Shown piece after piece: positions 43,952 through 55,086 of a DNA stretch of 64,000 nucleotides. Numbering within the stretch: position 1 is the first letter of the stretch; each line of letters starts with the position of its first letter. Under the pieces are notes generated by a model. The model had not been told where the DNA came from. It saw nothing but the letters and a program-made list of their open reading frames with translations, and made no database searches. The DNA comes from Arthrobacter sulfonylureivorans (GTDB taxonomy: Bacteria; Actinomycetota; Actinomycetes; Actinomycetales; Micrococcaceae): the NCBI GenBank assembly GCA_004000035.1, contig RJAE01000006.1:62001-126000 (forward strand). The letters run 5' to 3'. A program made the translations under genes and the position numbers.

Positions 43952-44865
43952 TGCTTCTCCTCAGGGTTGGATTGGGCCAGGATGTCAAGGATCTCCGTGG
44001 CCTGCGCTTCTTTCAGCATGCCCCGTTCCAAGGCGCGCTGGGCCGTGGCACGGGCCAGTTCTTCGTAGGCCAGCCGGATGTCGGTGCTGCCCGAATCCAC
44101 TTCGCGGCGCAGCAACGCCTCGTGGTGGCTGCGGACCGTGCCGGCATCGCCGCGCGCCACCGGCCCGGTCAGCGCCGATTCGCCGGAGGCCAGCGCGTTC
44201 TCCAGGGAGGCCCGCATCAGTGCGCTGAGCACCCGGTCCGGCTGCTCCACGCCGGCTTCGGCCAGCAGTTGGGCGGACTGCGCCGCAATGGTCACCAGAT
44301 GGTTCGAGGCATGCGCCAAGGCCGCATGGTAGAGCGTGCGGTCCTGCTCGGCGATGACTACCGGTTCGCCGCCCATCTCCACCACCAGCGCCTGCGCGAT
44401 CGGCAGGACCGTGGCTTCGGCGGTTACCCCGAAACTGCAGTCGGTCAACCGGGCCAGGTCAAGGCTCATGCCGGTAAAGGTCATGGCGGGGTGAATGGCC
44501 AGCGGGATGGCTCCTTTCGCCCGTGCCGGCGCGAGCACGCCGGTGCCGAAGCGTCCGGAGGTGTGCACCACCAGTTGGCCCGGTTGCCAGACCCCGGCCG
44601 CGGCCAAGCCCTCCACCAGGTCCGGAAGCGCATCATCAGGTACCGCCAGCAGGACCAGTTCGGCCCGTTCAACGACCTCCGGGATCTGCAGTATCGGCAC
44701 GCCGGGCAGCAGGTTCTCCGCCCGTTCCTTGCTGTCCTCTGAGACTGCGGAAACGCCGACGACGGCATGCCCTACCCCGCGCAGCGCGGCGCCGAGGACC
44801 GCTCCCACCTTGCCGGCACCGATCACGCCAATGCCCAGCCGGCCCGGCCTAGTGCTGCCCGCCAT
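43948..44865 (-). CDS. Rossmann-like / DUF2520 protein (probable NADP-dependent oxidoreductase)
   Basis: 305 aa from an ATG preceded by GGAGAG. The N-terminal dinucleotide-binding motif is [16 protein letters not shown]. The DUF2520 C-terminal part has [20 protein letters not shown] and [15 protein letters not shown], like the ketopantoate- and P5C-reductase-like fold. Genes of this family sit next to panC in many actinobacteria, so a step in pantothenate metabolism (for example pantoate formation) is plausible but unproven. It overlaps the upstream PH-domain gene by 17 nt and panC by 4 nt. Confidence 0.85.
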   Translation of the reverse strand: MAGSTRPGRLGIGVIGAGKVGAVLGAALRGVGHAVVGVSAVSEDSKERAENLLPGVPILQIPEVVERAELVLLAVPDDALPDLVEGLAAAGVWQPGQLVVHTSGRFGTGVLAPARAKGAIPLAIHPAMTFTGMSLDLARLTDCSFGVTAEATVLPIAQALVVEMGGEPVVIAEQDRTLYHAALAHASNHLVTIAAQSAQLLAEAGVEQPDRVLSALMRASLENALASGESALTGPVARGDAGTVRSHHEALLRREVDSGSTDIRLAYEELARATAQRALERGMLKEAQATEILDILAQSNPEEKQ

Positions 44866-46504
44866 GGCGGCTCTCCTGCTCCGTTGGGGGTCCGTTCTGC
44901 TGCGGACCGTACTGGCCGTCCGGGCGCCCGGCGGCTGCCTCGGGTTCGGGTCCGCTACTGGGTTCGGGCGTGGATTCGGGTCTGGCTTCGAGCCAGCGCT
45001 CGGGAAGACTGCGGCGCCTGGCCGCGGCCGCCCGGGCCGCCTGCTCGTCGAAGAGCCGGCGGGCCGTGTCTGCGTCGATCTGGTAGACCACCGGTGTGAC
45101 CGGACCGGTGGTGGTGTGCAGCCGCAGGTCGGCCACGCGCAGGCGCCGGCCCAACGGGCCTTGGTGCAGCGCGATGGATTGGGTCCGCTCGTGCGGAACC
45201 ACGGCGAGGCTGCGCCACAGCCGACCGCTGCGGGCCAGCAACGCGGTGCCCGTGACGGCAAAGCCGTTGCGGCGCCAGGTCAGCCAGGAGAGCCAGCGAA
45301 CGCGCCGCGGCGAGGTGACAAAACCGCCGTCGGAGGCACCGCCGTCGTTCTGGTCCGTGGCGGCAATCCCGTCCAGCCCCGCGGTGAAGACGGCGAACGG
45401 ATCATCGGTGCCCGGATCCGGGAGCACCAGGGCCAGCATCTGCATGACTTCCTGCCGCGTACCGACCGGCAACAGCGTGGTGCGGGCGCCGGAGTTCTCC
45501 GTGCTGACACCGTAGCCGGCCACGTTCACGCGCATCCGGTACCAGCCCTTGAAGCGCCACAGCGGCGACTGCATGATTTCCACTGCCTGCACCCGGCCCG
45601 GCGGAACGGTTTGCGCCCGGGTCTCCAGCAGCCCGTAGCGCAGCCGGATGCCGTCCGGGGATACCGCGGCGCGGAAGTTGTAGCCGGTGCTGAAGGTGGA
45701 CCAGTAGCCGGCGGCCACACCGAAGGCCGCGGGCACCAGCAGGGCCGGCCCGAACGCCGCATCGAACACAAAGGTGGACACACCCGCCGCAATCAGCATG
45801 ATGGCGAGGAACACCGTGGTGCCGGAGAGCAGCGCCGCGCCGACGATGCGGCTGCCCGGCACGGCCAGGATCTGCTGTTCGGGGGCCTCGGGAACCGGTT
45901 CCTGGGCATGGCCCGGTTCACTGGTCAGCCCCGCGGCCCGGGCCAGGATGGTGGCGCGAAGTTCCTGCGCCGAGGCCAGCGGCAGGTACGCCAGCCGCAC
46001 GGCGGATTCGCCGGCGTCGGCCACCTCGAACTTGAGTTCGGCCAGGCCGAAGATCCGCGCCAGCAGGGGCTGGATGACGTCGATCGCCTGCACCCGGTCA
46101 AGCCGGGCCTGGCGGTGCTGGCGGAACAGGACTCCGGAGTTCACGCGGACATGGTCGTCCGTCACTTGGTAACGGGTATACCACCAGGACAGGAAGAACC
46201 CCGCCACCAGCAGCAGGACGACGACGACCACGATCAGCACGGTCCAGAGCGCGCGGCCGCCGCTCAGCCCCCAGAACTCGTCGCCGCGGAACACGGCCTC
46301 GAACCAGTCGCGGCCAAAGAAGTATGCAATGGCGGCCAGCGCGATCCAGCCACGGACCAGCGGCGAAACGGGATGCACCCGGTGCCAGGTGCCGGTGGTG
46401 TCGGGAATAAGCGGCACGCCCTGGGAGGCCGGCACCACCTCGCCGGACGTATCCGGCCCCTGCCCGTGCAGCGGGTCCTGCCCGGTGCTGCCGGGAATGG
46501 TCAT
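44849..46504 (-). CDS. large bacterial PH-domain (DUF304, YdbT-like) membrane protein
   Basis: 551 aa from an ATG overlapping the preceding stop (ATGA). Four or more transmembrane segments (LVRGWIALAAIAYFFGRDWF; LWTVLIVVVVVLLLVAGFFL; LLSGTTVFLAIMLIAAGVST) separate three bPH2 repeats (RYQVTDDHVRVNSGVLFRQH; VSPDGIRLRYGLLETRAQTV; FAVTGTALLARSGRLWRSLA). Each repeat ends in the family-type 'RVQAIDVIQPLLARIFGLAE' pattern. Function unknown; it works with the smaller PH protein encoded just upstream (YdbS/YdbT pair). The C-terminus is Pro/Glu-rich and disordered. Confidence 0.88.
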   Translation of the reverse strand: MTIPGSTGQDPLHGQGPDTSGEVVPASQGVPLIPDTTGTWHRVHPVSPLVRGWIALAAIAYFFGRDWFEAVFRGDEFWGLSGGRALWTVLIVVVVVLLLVAGFFLSWWYTRYQVTDDHVRVNSGVLFRQHRQARLDRVQAIDVIQPLLARIFGLAELKFEVADAGESAVRLAYLPLASAQELRATILARAAGLTSEPGHAQEPVPEAPEQQILAVPGSRIVGAALLSGTTVFLAIMLIAAGVSTFVFDAAFGPALLVPAAFGVAAGYWSTFSTGYNFRAAVSPDGIRLRYGLLETRAQTVPPGRVQAVEIMQSPLWRFKGWYRMRVNVAGYGVSTENSGARTTLLPVGTRQEVMQMLALVLPDPGTDDPFAVFTAGLDGIAATDQNDGGASDGGFVTSPRRVRWLSWLTWRRNGFAVTGTALLARSGRLWRSLAVVPHERTQSIALHQGPLGRRLRVADLRLHTTTGPVTPVVYQIDADTARRLFDEQAARAAAARRRSLPERWLEARPESTPEPSSGPEPEAAAGRPDGQYGPQQNGPPTEQESRHGGQH

Positions 46505-47013
46505 AGCCCGGCCAGCCTTGCCTGCCCGCGGTCGGAGAGCTGTTCGCGCAACCGTGCGCCTTCCGCCGCCGGGACTCCCGGAATGCTGGCATTGGTCTGC
46601 GGGCTGGCGGTGTGCAGCTTCACGGAGCACAGGCCGAAGGCGCGCTGGAGCGGGCCCACACCGACATCCACGTACTGCATCCTGCCGTAGGGCACCACCA
46701 TCACGCGCTGGAAAAACAGGCCGCGCCGGATCAGCAGGTCTTCGTCCCGCTCGGCATAACCGATGGCCCTGACTTGGCGCGGGATCAACAGTCCGGACCA
46801 GACGCATATCACCAGGGTGCCCACGCTCAGCAGCCAGGCGAGCCAGGCCGGGAACCCGGGCCACACGCCGACCAGCATCAGGACCAGCGGAGCGGACAGG
46901 ACGGCGAGGGCAATCACTGAGGAGATCAACCAGCCGATCAGTTCCACCGTGATGCTTTTGGGCGAGACCCTGATCCAGCTAATGCCGGCCGGATCGATCG
47001 CTTCGCTAGGCAT
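46501..47013 (-). CDS. small bacterial PH-domain (YdbS-like) membrane protein
   Basis: 170 aa. Two transmembrane helices (VELIGWLISSVIALAVLSAP; FPAWLAWLLSVGTLVICVWS) are followed by one bPH2 domain (AERDEDLLIRRGLFFQRVMV; MQYVDVGVGPLQRAFGL). Forms a pair with the larger PH-domain protein. It overlaps DUF3180 upstream by 8 nt and its partner downstream by 4 nt. Related proteins in Bacillus have been linked to resistance to some antimicrobial peptides (recollection); the role here is unknown. Confidence 0.88.
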   Translation of the reverse strand: MPSEAIDPAGISWIRVSPKSITVELIGWLISSVIALAVLSAPLVLMLVGVWPGFPAWLAWLLSVGTLVICVWSGLLIPRQVRAIGYAERDEDLLIRRGLFFQRVMVVPYGRMQYVDVGVGPLQRAFGLCSVKLHTASPQTNASIPGVPAAEGARLREQLSDRGQARLAGL

Positions 47014-47503
47014 ACTCCCCCTCGCCTTGGGCCTCGGTTCCGTTGTCCTTGGCCGCTTCGGTGTCTTCGGGCGGGAGCTTGCAGAAACGCTCCACCACCA
47101 GCCCTATCACCACCATGATCAGGCCACCGCCCATCATAGCCAGCACGGCGGGCAGCGCGCCGAGGCCGGGCCGGTAGAGCAGCAGAATGAGCTGGTCCAG
47201 CAGGATGCCGGCGTGCCAGCCAAAGATCAGCGAACCGGCGTAGGCGCAGGCCTGGGCCAACACCAGCGTGCGGGCCGCCAGCACCGGATTCAGTTCCTTG
47301 TCCCGCTTGCCGTTGCGCCAGCGGCGCACCTTCAGGCCCAGCACCAGTGTGAACACGGCGATGGCTGCCATCGTGACCAGCGAGGAGAGATGCAGGAACG
47401 GCACCGGCAGCCCGTTGCGCTCGGTGACCTGGTTGCCCAGCCATCCCAGCACCGCAGTGACGACGGCGATGGTCACCAGGGCGCGGTACCTGATGGTCCT
47501 CAC
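47006..47503 (-). CDS. DUF3180 family membrane protein
   Basis: 165 aa from a GTG. Four transmembrane helices: ALVTIAVVTAVLGWLGNQVT, LHLSSLVTMAAIAVFTLVLG, LAQACAYAGSLIFGWHAGIL, AVLAMMGGGLIMVVIGLVVE. It ends in an acidic tail. DUF3180 genes are regularly found directly after folK in actinobacteria; function unknown. Here it is 22 nt after folK. Confidence 0.9.
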   Translation of the reverse strand: MRTIRYRALVTIAVVTAVLGWLGNQVTERNGLPVPFLHLSSLVTMAAIAVFTLVLGLKVRRWRNGKRDKELNPVLAARTLVLAQACAYAGSLIFGWHAGILLDQLILLLYRPGLGALPAVLAMMGGGLIMVVIGLVVERFCKLPPEDTEAAKDNGTEAQGEGEYA

Positions 47504-47525
47504 GAAGTCCCCACCCCGCCGGACA

Positions 47526-48035
47526 CTACTGCCCGGCTTCGAACGGTTCGGCTTCGTAGGGCTCTACGCCGTCAAGATCCCCGGCAGCCTTCGCCAGTTC
47601 GCCCACCGGGACGCCGTTGAGCGTGGCGTTCGAGTCCATCCACGCCCAGGGCGCCAGGACGAAGGCGCGTTCGTGCGCCCGCGGATGCGGGATGATCAGG
47701 TCATCATCGTCCAGGGTCAGGTCACCGTAAGTGATGATGTCCACGTCCAGAGTCCGCGGGCCCCAGCGCACTTCGCGTGTCCGGTGGTGCTTGTTCTCCA
47801 CCGCCTGGCAATGGGCCAGCAGCTGGTGCGGATCCAGGTCGGTCTCCACTTCCAGCACCATGTTCAGGTAATCCGGCTGGTCCTCGGGACCGCCCACCGG
47901 CTTGGTCTGCACCACCGCTGAGACTTCGCGGAGCCGCACATGGGGTGTGTCCACGAGGTCGGCCACGGCGTGCGAGAGCGTGTCGCTGCGTTCGCCGAGG
48001 TTGCTGCCCAGCGCCAGGACGGCGCGCACGCTCAT
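47526..48035 (-). CDS. folK: 2-amino-4-hydroxy-6-hydroxymethyldihydropteridine pyrophosphokinase
   Basis: 169 aa. Transfers pyrophosphate to the folate pterin. HPPK motifs: LALGSNLGERSDTLSHAVAD, SAVVQTKPVGGPEDQPDYLN, and WGPRTLDVDIITYGDLTLDD with the metal-binding Asp pair. Its ATG overlaps the folB stop by 4 nt. Confidence 0.97.
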   Translation of the reverse strand: MSVRAVLALGSNLGERSDTLSHAVADLVDTPHVRLREVSAVVQTKPVGGPEDQPDYLNMVLEVETDLDPHQLLAHCQAVENKHHRTREVRWGPRTLDVDIITYGDLTLDDDDLIIPHPRAHERAFVLAPWAWMDSNATLNGVPVGELAKAAGDLDGVEPYEAEPFEAGQ

Positions 48036-48415
48036 GGCTTCTCCCGGTAGATGCTGACCGTGACATCGGAAAACTCCACCTGGATGGGTGCATGTGGTTT
48101 GTGCACGGTGACCTCGACGGCCGCCACGGGGAACGTGCGCAGCGCGTGGTCCGCAATCCGTTCGGCCAGGGTTTCGATCAGCTGCAGCGCCTCGCCGGTG
48201 ATGATCGCTTCCACCTGGTCCGCCAGCTCGGCGTAGTTGGCGGTCTTCGTCAGGTCGTCGCCAGCCGCCGCGGGCCGGATGTCCGTGTGCAACGCAACGT
48301 CCACAATGAACCGCTGACCGTCACGGCGCTCTTGTTCCAGCACGCCGTGGTAGCCCACGGCGGAAATCCCGGTGAGCTTGATGATGTCCGGCCGCGCCGG
48401 TACTCCTGCCGCCAT
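48032..48415 (-). CDS. folB: dihydroneopterin aldolase
   Basis: 127 aa. It makes the hydroxymethyl pterin used by FolK. FolB motifs: IKLTGISAVGYHGVLEQERR, FIVDVALHTDIRPAA, and the catalytic region VNYA-like KTANYAELADQVEAIITGEA. Eight nt separate it from folP. Confidence 0.96.
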   Translation of the reverse strand: MAAGVPARPDIIKLTGISAVGYHGVLEQERRDGQRFIVDVALHTDIRPAAAGDDLTKTANYAELADQVEAIITGEALQLIETLAERIADHALRTFPVAAVEVTVHKPHAPIQVEFSDVTVSIYREKP

Positions 48416-48423
48416 GTCCCGCC

Positions 48424-49329
48424 CTACTTGGCCCAGGCGGCGGCGACCTTGACAGCGTCAAGGGAGGCACCGGCGTCGTGCACGCGCACACCCCACGCGC
48501 CGTTGGCCGCAGCCAGTGCGGAGACCGCCAGCGTGGCTTGGTCGCGTTCCTTGGGTGCGGCGGCCTTGCCCGCGGTGGTCAGTAAGGACCCGAGGAACCG
48601 CTTGCGGGACGCACCGACCAGCAGTTTGTGTCCCAGCTGGGCGAACTGCCCGGTGGCGCGCAGCAGTTCCCAGTTGTGCTCGGCGTTCTTGGAGAAGCCC
48701 AGACCCGGATCCAGAATGATCTGCTCCGGCGCTACGCCGGCGGCGACGAACTTGTCGCGCAGTTCCGTCAGTTCCGCCAGCACCTCGGCCACCACGTCCT
48801 GGTACTCCGCCTTCGGATCCGCGTGGCGGGCATCCCCGCGCCGGTGCATCAGGATGTAGGGGACCTTGCGCTCCGCTACCAGCGCCGGCATCTCGGGGTC
48901 GAAGGTCATACCGGACACATCGTTGATGATGGCTGCTCCGGCATCCAGTGCCTTCGCGGCGGTGTCCACGTGCATGGTGTCCACGCTGATCAGGGCGCCG
49001 GCCTTGGCCAGTGCCTCGATGACCGGAAGAATCCGCTTCTGCTCTTCTTCCGGAGTGATCGAATCGGCGTTCGGGCGGGTGGATTCCCCGCCCACGTCGA
49101 TGATGTCCGCACCGCCGTAGAGCAGTTTCAGCCCGTACGCGATTGCCGCTTCCCGGTTGGCGTGTTCACCGCCGTCGCTAAACGAATCCGGCGTGACGTT
49201 CAAAATGCCCATCACGATGGCCCGGTCGGTGGGCAGGTCAGCGAACTTCCTCGGTACGCGTGCCTTGCGCAGCACGGGCAGGGGCGAGGTGGCGGGCCCG
49301 GTTCCGGGGACTGCGGCGAGTGAATCCAT
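48424..49329 (-). CDS. folP: dihydropteroate synthase
   Basis: 301 aa, sulfonamide target. Motifs: MGILNVTPDSFSDGGEHANR, DVGGESTRPNADSITPEEEQ, LDPGLGFSKNAEHNWELL and VGASRKRFLGSLL. The extra N-terminal 35 residues before the barrel are polar. It lies between folE (upstream, 26-nt gap) and folB in a complete folEPBK set. Confidence 0.97.
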   Translation of the reverse strand: MDSLAAVPGTGPATSPLPVLRKARVPRKFADLPTDRAIVMGILNVTPDSFSDGGEHANREAAIAYGLKLLYGGADIIDVGGESTRPNADSITPEEEQKRILPVIEALAKAGALISVDTMHVDTAAKALDAGAAIINDVSGMTFDPEMPALVAERKVPYILMHRRGDARHADPKAEYQDVVAEVLAELTELRDKFVAAGVAPEQIILDPGLGFSKNAEHNWELLRATGQFAQLGHKLLVGASRKRFLGSLLTTAGKAAAPKERDQATLAVSALAAANGAWGVRVHDAGASLDAVKVAAAWAK

Positions 49330-49355
49330 CTAGTTCTACCGTCTCTATCTCTTCG

Positions 49356-49964
49356 CTATCGTCCTATGATCAGGCTCATGGCCTCGGCCCGGGTGGCCTG
49401 TTCGCGCAGCTGGCCGCGCACCGCCGAAGTGACCGTCTTGGCCCCCGGCTTGCGCACCCCGCGCATGGACATGCACATGTGCTCGCATTCGATGACGACG
49501 ATCGCGCCCTTGGGTTCCAAGTACTTGACCAGCGCCTCCACGATCTGCGTGGTGAGGCGTTCCTGCACCTGCGGGCGGCGCGCGTAAATCTCCACCAGGC
49601 GGGCCAGCTTGCTCAGCCCGGTCACTTTACCTTCATGCGACGGGATGTAGCCAATGTGAGCGGTGCCGTGGAACGGCACCAGATGGTGCTCGCAGGTCGA
49701 ATAGAACGGGATGTCCTTGACCAGCACCATTTCCTCGTGGTTGATATCGAACGTGGTGCCGAGGATGTCCGCGGGATCCTGGTGCAATCCGGCAAAGACC
49801 TCCGCATACGAACGGGCAACCCGCTGCGGGGTGTCCTGCAGGCCCTCGCGGTCCGGATCTTCGCCGACGGCGATCAGGATCTCGCGCACCGCCTTTTCGA
49901 TCCTGGGCAGGTCGATCTGCGGGTCGAAATCCAGTTCGGCAACGACGTCATCGTATTCGGTCAC
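49356..49964 (-). CDS. folE: GTP cyclohydrolase I
   Basis: 202 aa from a GTG at 49964 ([15 protein letters not shown]), 10 nt after the ftsH stop, with TAGGAT as ribosome site. It makes dihydroneopterin triphosphate, first step of folate synthesis. Zinc and active-site motifs: [34 protein letters not shown] and [20 protein letters not shown]. First gene of the folate set. Confidence 0.97.
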   Translation of the reverse strand: MTEYDDVVAELDFDPQIDLPRIEKAVREILIAVGEDPDREGLQDTPQRVARSYAEVFAGLHQDPADILGTTFDINHEEMVLVKDIPFYSTCEHHLVPFHGTAHIGYIPSHEGKVTGLSKLARLVEIYARRPQVQERLTTQIVEALVKYLEPKGAIVVIECEHMCMSMRGVRKPGAKTVTSAVRGQLREQATRAEAMSLIIGR

Positions 49965-49974
49965 GTATGCGATC

Positions 49975-52014
<2,040 letters not shown>

Positions 52015-52180
52015 GCGACTTGGGGGCTTGCGCCCGTCCCTCCTGCTTGTCCGCGCGTGATGGCAGCCCGGTGGGCTACTACAGCTATACACCGTCCGTC
52101 TTCATTCACGCTCGGCGGAGCCGATTAGTTCCCTCTCGGCGTAGCGTGGCCTGTAGAAGACCAGAAGACGGTGCTGCGGT

Positions 52181-52735
52181 TTATTCGTAAATGTGCGGCG
52201 CCAGCGTGCCGATGAAGTCCAGGTTGCGGTAGCGCTCGGCGTAGTCCAGCCCGTAGCCCACGACGAACTCGTTCGGGATCTCGTAGCCGACGTACTTGAC
52301 GTCGATCTCCACCTTGGCGGCATCGGGTTTGCGCAGCAGCGTGCAGATTTCCACGCTGGCCGGACCGCGGGAAATCAGGTTGGTCTTCAGCCAGGACAAG
52401 GTCAGGCCGGAGTCGATAATGTCCTCCACGATGAGCACATGCTTGCCCATCAGGTCCGTCTCCAGGTCCTTCAGGATCCGCACCACGCCTGAGGATTGGG
52501 TGCCGGACCCGTAGGAGGAGACGGCCATCCAGTCCATTTTGACGTGGCTGTGCAGGGCCCGCGCCAAGTCTGCCATGACCATCACCGCGCCCTTGAGGAC
52601 TCCCACGATCAGCAGATCGCGCCCTTCGTAATCCTTGTCGATCTGGGCAGCCAGCTCGGCAACGCGCTGCTGGATCTGCTCCTTGGTGTAGAGGACGTGC
52701 TTAAGGTCTTCCTGGACGTCGTTGGAATCCACCAC
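52181..52735 (-). CDS. hpt: hypoxanthine phosphoribosyltransferase
   Basis: 184 aa from a GTG with GGGAG upstream. Purine salvage: hypoxanthine/guanine plus PRPP gives IMP/GMP. The PRPP-binding motif is [18 protein letters not shown], with [20 protein letters not shown] earlier. It follows tilS by 12 nt, the classic tilS-hpt-ftsH order. Confidence 0.97.
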   Translation of the reverse strand: MVDSNDVQEDLKHVLYTKEQIQQRVAELAAQIDKDYEGRDLLIVGVLKGAVMVMADLARALHSHVKMDWMAVSSYGSGTQSSGVVRILKDLETDLMGKHVLIVEDIIDSGLTLSWLKTNLISRGPASVEICTLLRKPDAAKVEIDVKYVGYEIPNEFVVGYGLDYAERYRNLDFIGTLAPHIYE

Positions 52736-52747
52736 TTGCTCCCGGGT

Positions 52748-53860
52748 CTAGCGGTTCGACTGACCGGGGCTGCGGCCAGTTGCTCTCAACACAAGATTGC
52801 CATAGCCGGTGCCATCTTGGGGAACCGTATTGGCATTCGTCCGCCGGTAGACGCTGACGAATCCGGCCAACTGCACGGGGCCGGCCGAACCGTGGCGGCG
52901 CAGCAGCGTTTCGGCCGCCTTCAGCCGCTCGTAGCTGGGATTCTCGCCGCCCAACTCCGCGGCGGCCAAGGCGATCACGCGGTGCTTCATGGCGGCCGGC
53001 AGCCGTTCCATGCCGTCGCGCTGCAATTCCACTCCGTCCGGCGTCACGAGCCTCACTCGACGGTACTCTTCGGCCGCTTGGGACTGCAGGTACTCCGCAT
53101 CCGCGGCCAGGATCTGAGCCGAACGCCACAGCGCCTCTGCCACGCCGGGGCCCATTTCGTCCTCCAGGAACGGCATCACCCGGGTCCGGATCCGCGAGCG
53201 CATGAAGCGCGGATCCGTGTTGCTGGGGTCCTGCCAGGGCTGGAGCCCGGCCAGGGCGCAGACGTCCTCGGTATCCCGCCGACGCAGTGCCAGGAACGGA
53301 CGCAGGTACTGGCCCCGCTTCACCGGCATGCCGGCCAGCGAGCGGGTGCCGGACCCGCGCCCTAGGCCCAGCAGCACCTGTTCTGCCTGGTCGTCCAGGG
53401 TGTGCCCCAGCAGGACAGCGGCCGCCCCGAATTCCGCCGCCGCAGCATCCAAGGCTGCATAGCGTGCCGTCCGGGCGGCGGCCTCCGGCCCCATCCCGGC
53501 GGATTCCACGCTCACCCGGCGCACCTGGACCGGCGCCAGGCCCAGCGATTCCAGCTGCAGCCGCGCACCCTCGGCCACCTCGGCACTGCCCGCCTGCAAT
53601 CCATGGTCGACGACGACGGCTCCCACCCGGTAGGGACGGACGCCGTTGCGCGCGGGCCGGTTGAAGAATTCAGCGGTGATGGCCAGGGCCAGCGAATCCG
53701 GCCCGCCGCTGCAGGCCACCAGCAACAGCGGAGCCCCGCCGGAGTCCGCGGTGGCGGGTGCCGGCCCAAACTCTTCCAACGCCTGGCGCAACTGGTGCCG
53801 GACGGCCCCCACGCGCGGATGGAGCCGGGGCTTGCGCCGGTCCGCTGCCGCACCGCTCAT
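52748..53860 (-). CDS. tilS: tRNA(Ile)-lysidine synthetase
   Basis: 370 aa from an ATG overlapping the upstream stop by 4 nt. It converts the C34 of the minor tRNA-Ile to lysidine so that AUA is read correctly. The PP-loop is LLLVACSGGPDSLALAITAE; further motifs are GHTLDDQAEQVLLGLGRGSG and DPSNTDPRFMRSRIR. The C-terminal domain is short, as in other actinobacteria. Confidence 0.96.
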   Translation of the reverse strand: MSGAAADRRKPRLHPRVGAVRHQLRQALEEFGPAPATADSGGAPLLLVACSGGPDSLALAITAEFFNRPARNGVRPYRVGAVVVDHGLQAGSAEVAEGARLQLESLGLAPVQVRRVSVESAGMGPEAAARTARYAALDAAAAEFGAAAVLLGHTLDDQAEQVLLGLGRGSGTRSLAGMPVKRGQYLRPFLALRRRDTEDVCALAGLQPWQDPSNTDPRFMRSRIRTRVMPFLEDEMGPGVAEALWRSAQILAADAEYLQSQAAEEYRRVRLVTPDGVELQRDGMERLPAAMKHRVIALAAAELGGENPSYERLKAAETLLRRHGSAGPVQLAGFVSVYRRTNANTVPQDGTGYGNLVLRATGRSPGQSNR

Positions 53861-55029
53861 GCGCGGCTGAGGTCCATGCGGCTGATCCACAGGTCGGGAT
53901 GGTGGATCTCTTCCTCGGTGGGCAGATTTTCCGGACGCGCCCACACGGCGTTGAAGCCTTGCATGCCGACTTGCCGGGTCACGGCACGGACGAACTTGGC
54001 GCCGTCGGAATACTGCCGGGCCTTGGCGTCCAGGCCCATGAGCTTGCGGATCCAGTTCTCCAGCGCGCCGCGGCTCTGACCGCGGGCGTTGAATCGTTGC
54101 CGGATGGTCTTCACGGTGGGAACAATCGAGGAGTCCACCGCATCCATCACCACGTTGGCGTGGCCCTCCAGCAGGCTCATCACGGCCGTCAGGTGCGAGA
54201 AGACCGCCTTCTCCTCCGGTCCCTGGATCAGCTCCAGGATGGAACCCTTGAGCGACGAACCCGGCGCTCCGCCGTCGTCCTTCCCGCTGTCCTTGGTCGC
54301 GGCGACGGCGGCCTTGACGGCCTGCTGCAGCCGCTCGCCCAGTGTGTCCGATTTTTCCACCAGTGACGACGAGAGCTCGCCGATCTGTTCCATCATGTGG
54401 TCGCGCAGCCAGGGCGCCGCAGCGAACTGCACCCGGTGCGTTTGCTCGTGCAGGCAGACCCACAACCTGAAGTCGGACGGCACCACATTCAGTTCGCGTT
54501 CCACCGTCACGATGTTGGGCGCCACCAGCATCAGCCGGCCGGCCGCGGGGCCGCCGGGAAGCAGCGAGCAGAACGGGTCGTACTGGCCCAGCACCTTGCT
54601 GGACAGGAAGGAGAGGATGGCGCCCATCTGGGTGCCGGTGATGGCGCTGCCCACGGCCGTGGTGGCGCTCTTGAGCTGGTCCGGGCGCTTCTCGGCGAGC
54701 GCCGTGATGGCCGGAGCCAGCATGACCTCGAAGCTGCGGGCGTTGGCCTTTGACCAGGCCGCGCGGTCGATGATCAGCACCTCGGAATCGCGCAGGTCGC
54801 GGGCGGCATCCAGGCCGGTGATGCGGTGCACGTGGTCCACCGATTGCTCGGCAAGGCGGCGCAGCTCGTCCACGGCGGCACGGATTTCCGCGCCCTTCAT
54901 CCGGGGGCCGGCCGGGGTCAGTTTGGCTGCCGTGGAGGCGGCCAGTTCCCAGTTGACCAGCCGCGGGGGCGGGCCGGGGGAGGCGCCGGATTCACTGGGG
55001 GTGGGTGCGCTGCTGTCCATGCGTCCCAT
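53857..55029 (-). CDS. DUF2342 zinc-dependent metalloprotease-like protein (F420 biosynthesis-associated family)
   Basis: 390 aa. It contains HEQTHRVQFAAAPWLRDHM with a HExxH-like zinc site written HEQTH, and a downstream EGHANVVMDAVD with a further ligand. This is the actinobacterial DUF2342 / zincin_2 family, sometimes annotated as 'coenzyme F420 biosynthesis-associated', without biochemical proof. The N-terminal 25 residues are Pro/Ser-rich. There is an alternative ATG at 55020. The stop overlaps tilS (ATGA), a coupling conserved in actinobacteria. Confidence 0.87.
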   Translation of the reverse strand: MGRMDSSAPTPSESGASPGPPPRLVNWELAASTAAKLTPAGPRMKGAEIRAAVDELRRLAEQSVDHVHRITGLDAARDLRDSEVLIIDRAAWSKANARSFEVMLAPAITALAEKRPDQLKSATTAVGSAITGTQMGAILSFLSSKVLGQYDPFCSLLPGGPAAGRLMLVAPNIVTVERELNVVPSDFRLWVCLHEQTHRVQFAAAPWLRDHMMEQIGELSSSLVEKSDTLGERLQQAVKAAVAATKDSGKDDGGAPGSSLKGSILELIQGPEEKAVFSHLTAVMSLLEGHANVVMDAVDSSIVPTVKTIRQRFNARGQSRGALENWIRKLMGLDAKARQYSDGAKFVRAVTRQVGMQGFNAVWARPENLPTEEEIHHPDLWISRMDLSRA

Positions 55030-55086
55030 CAGATCACATCAGCGCCAAGCCGGTCACTACCGGCCGTCCCGCGAATCGGTGCCCGG

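Noticed and set aside
44495-46690. 731-codon plus-strand frame opposite the PH-domain gene
   Set aside because: Antisense to genes with clear membrane and domain patterns and 4-nt overlaps.
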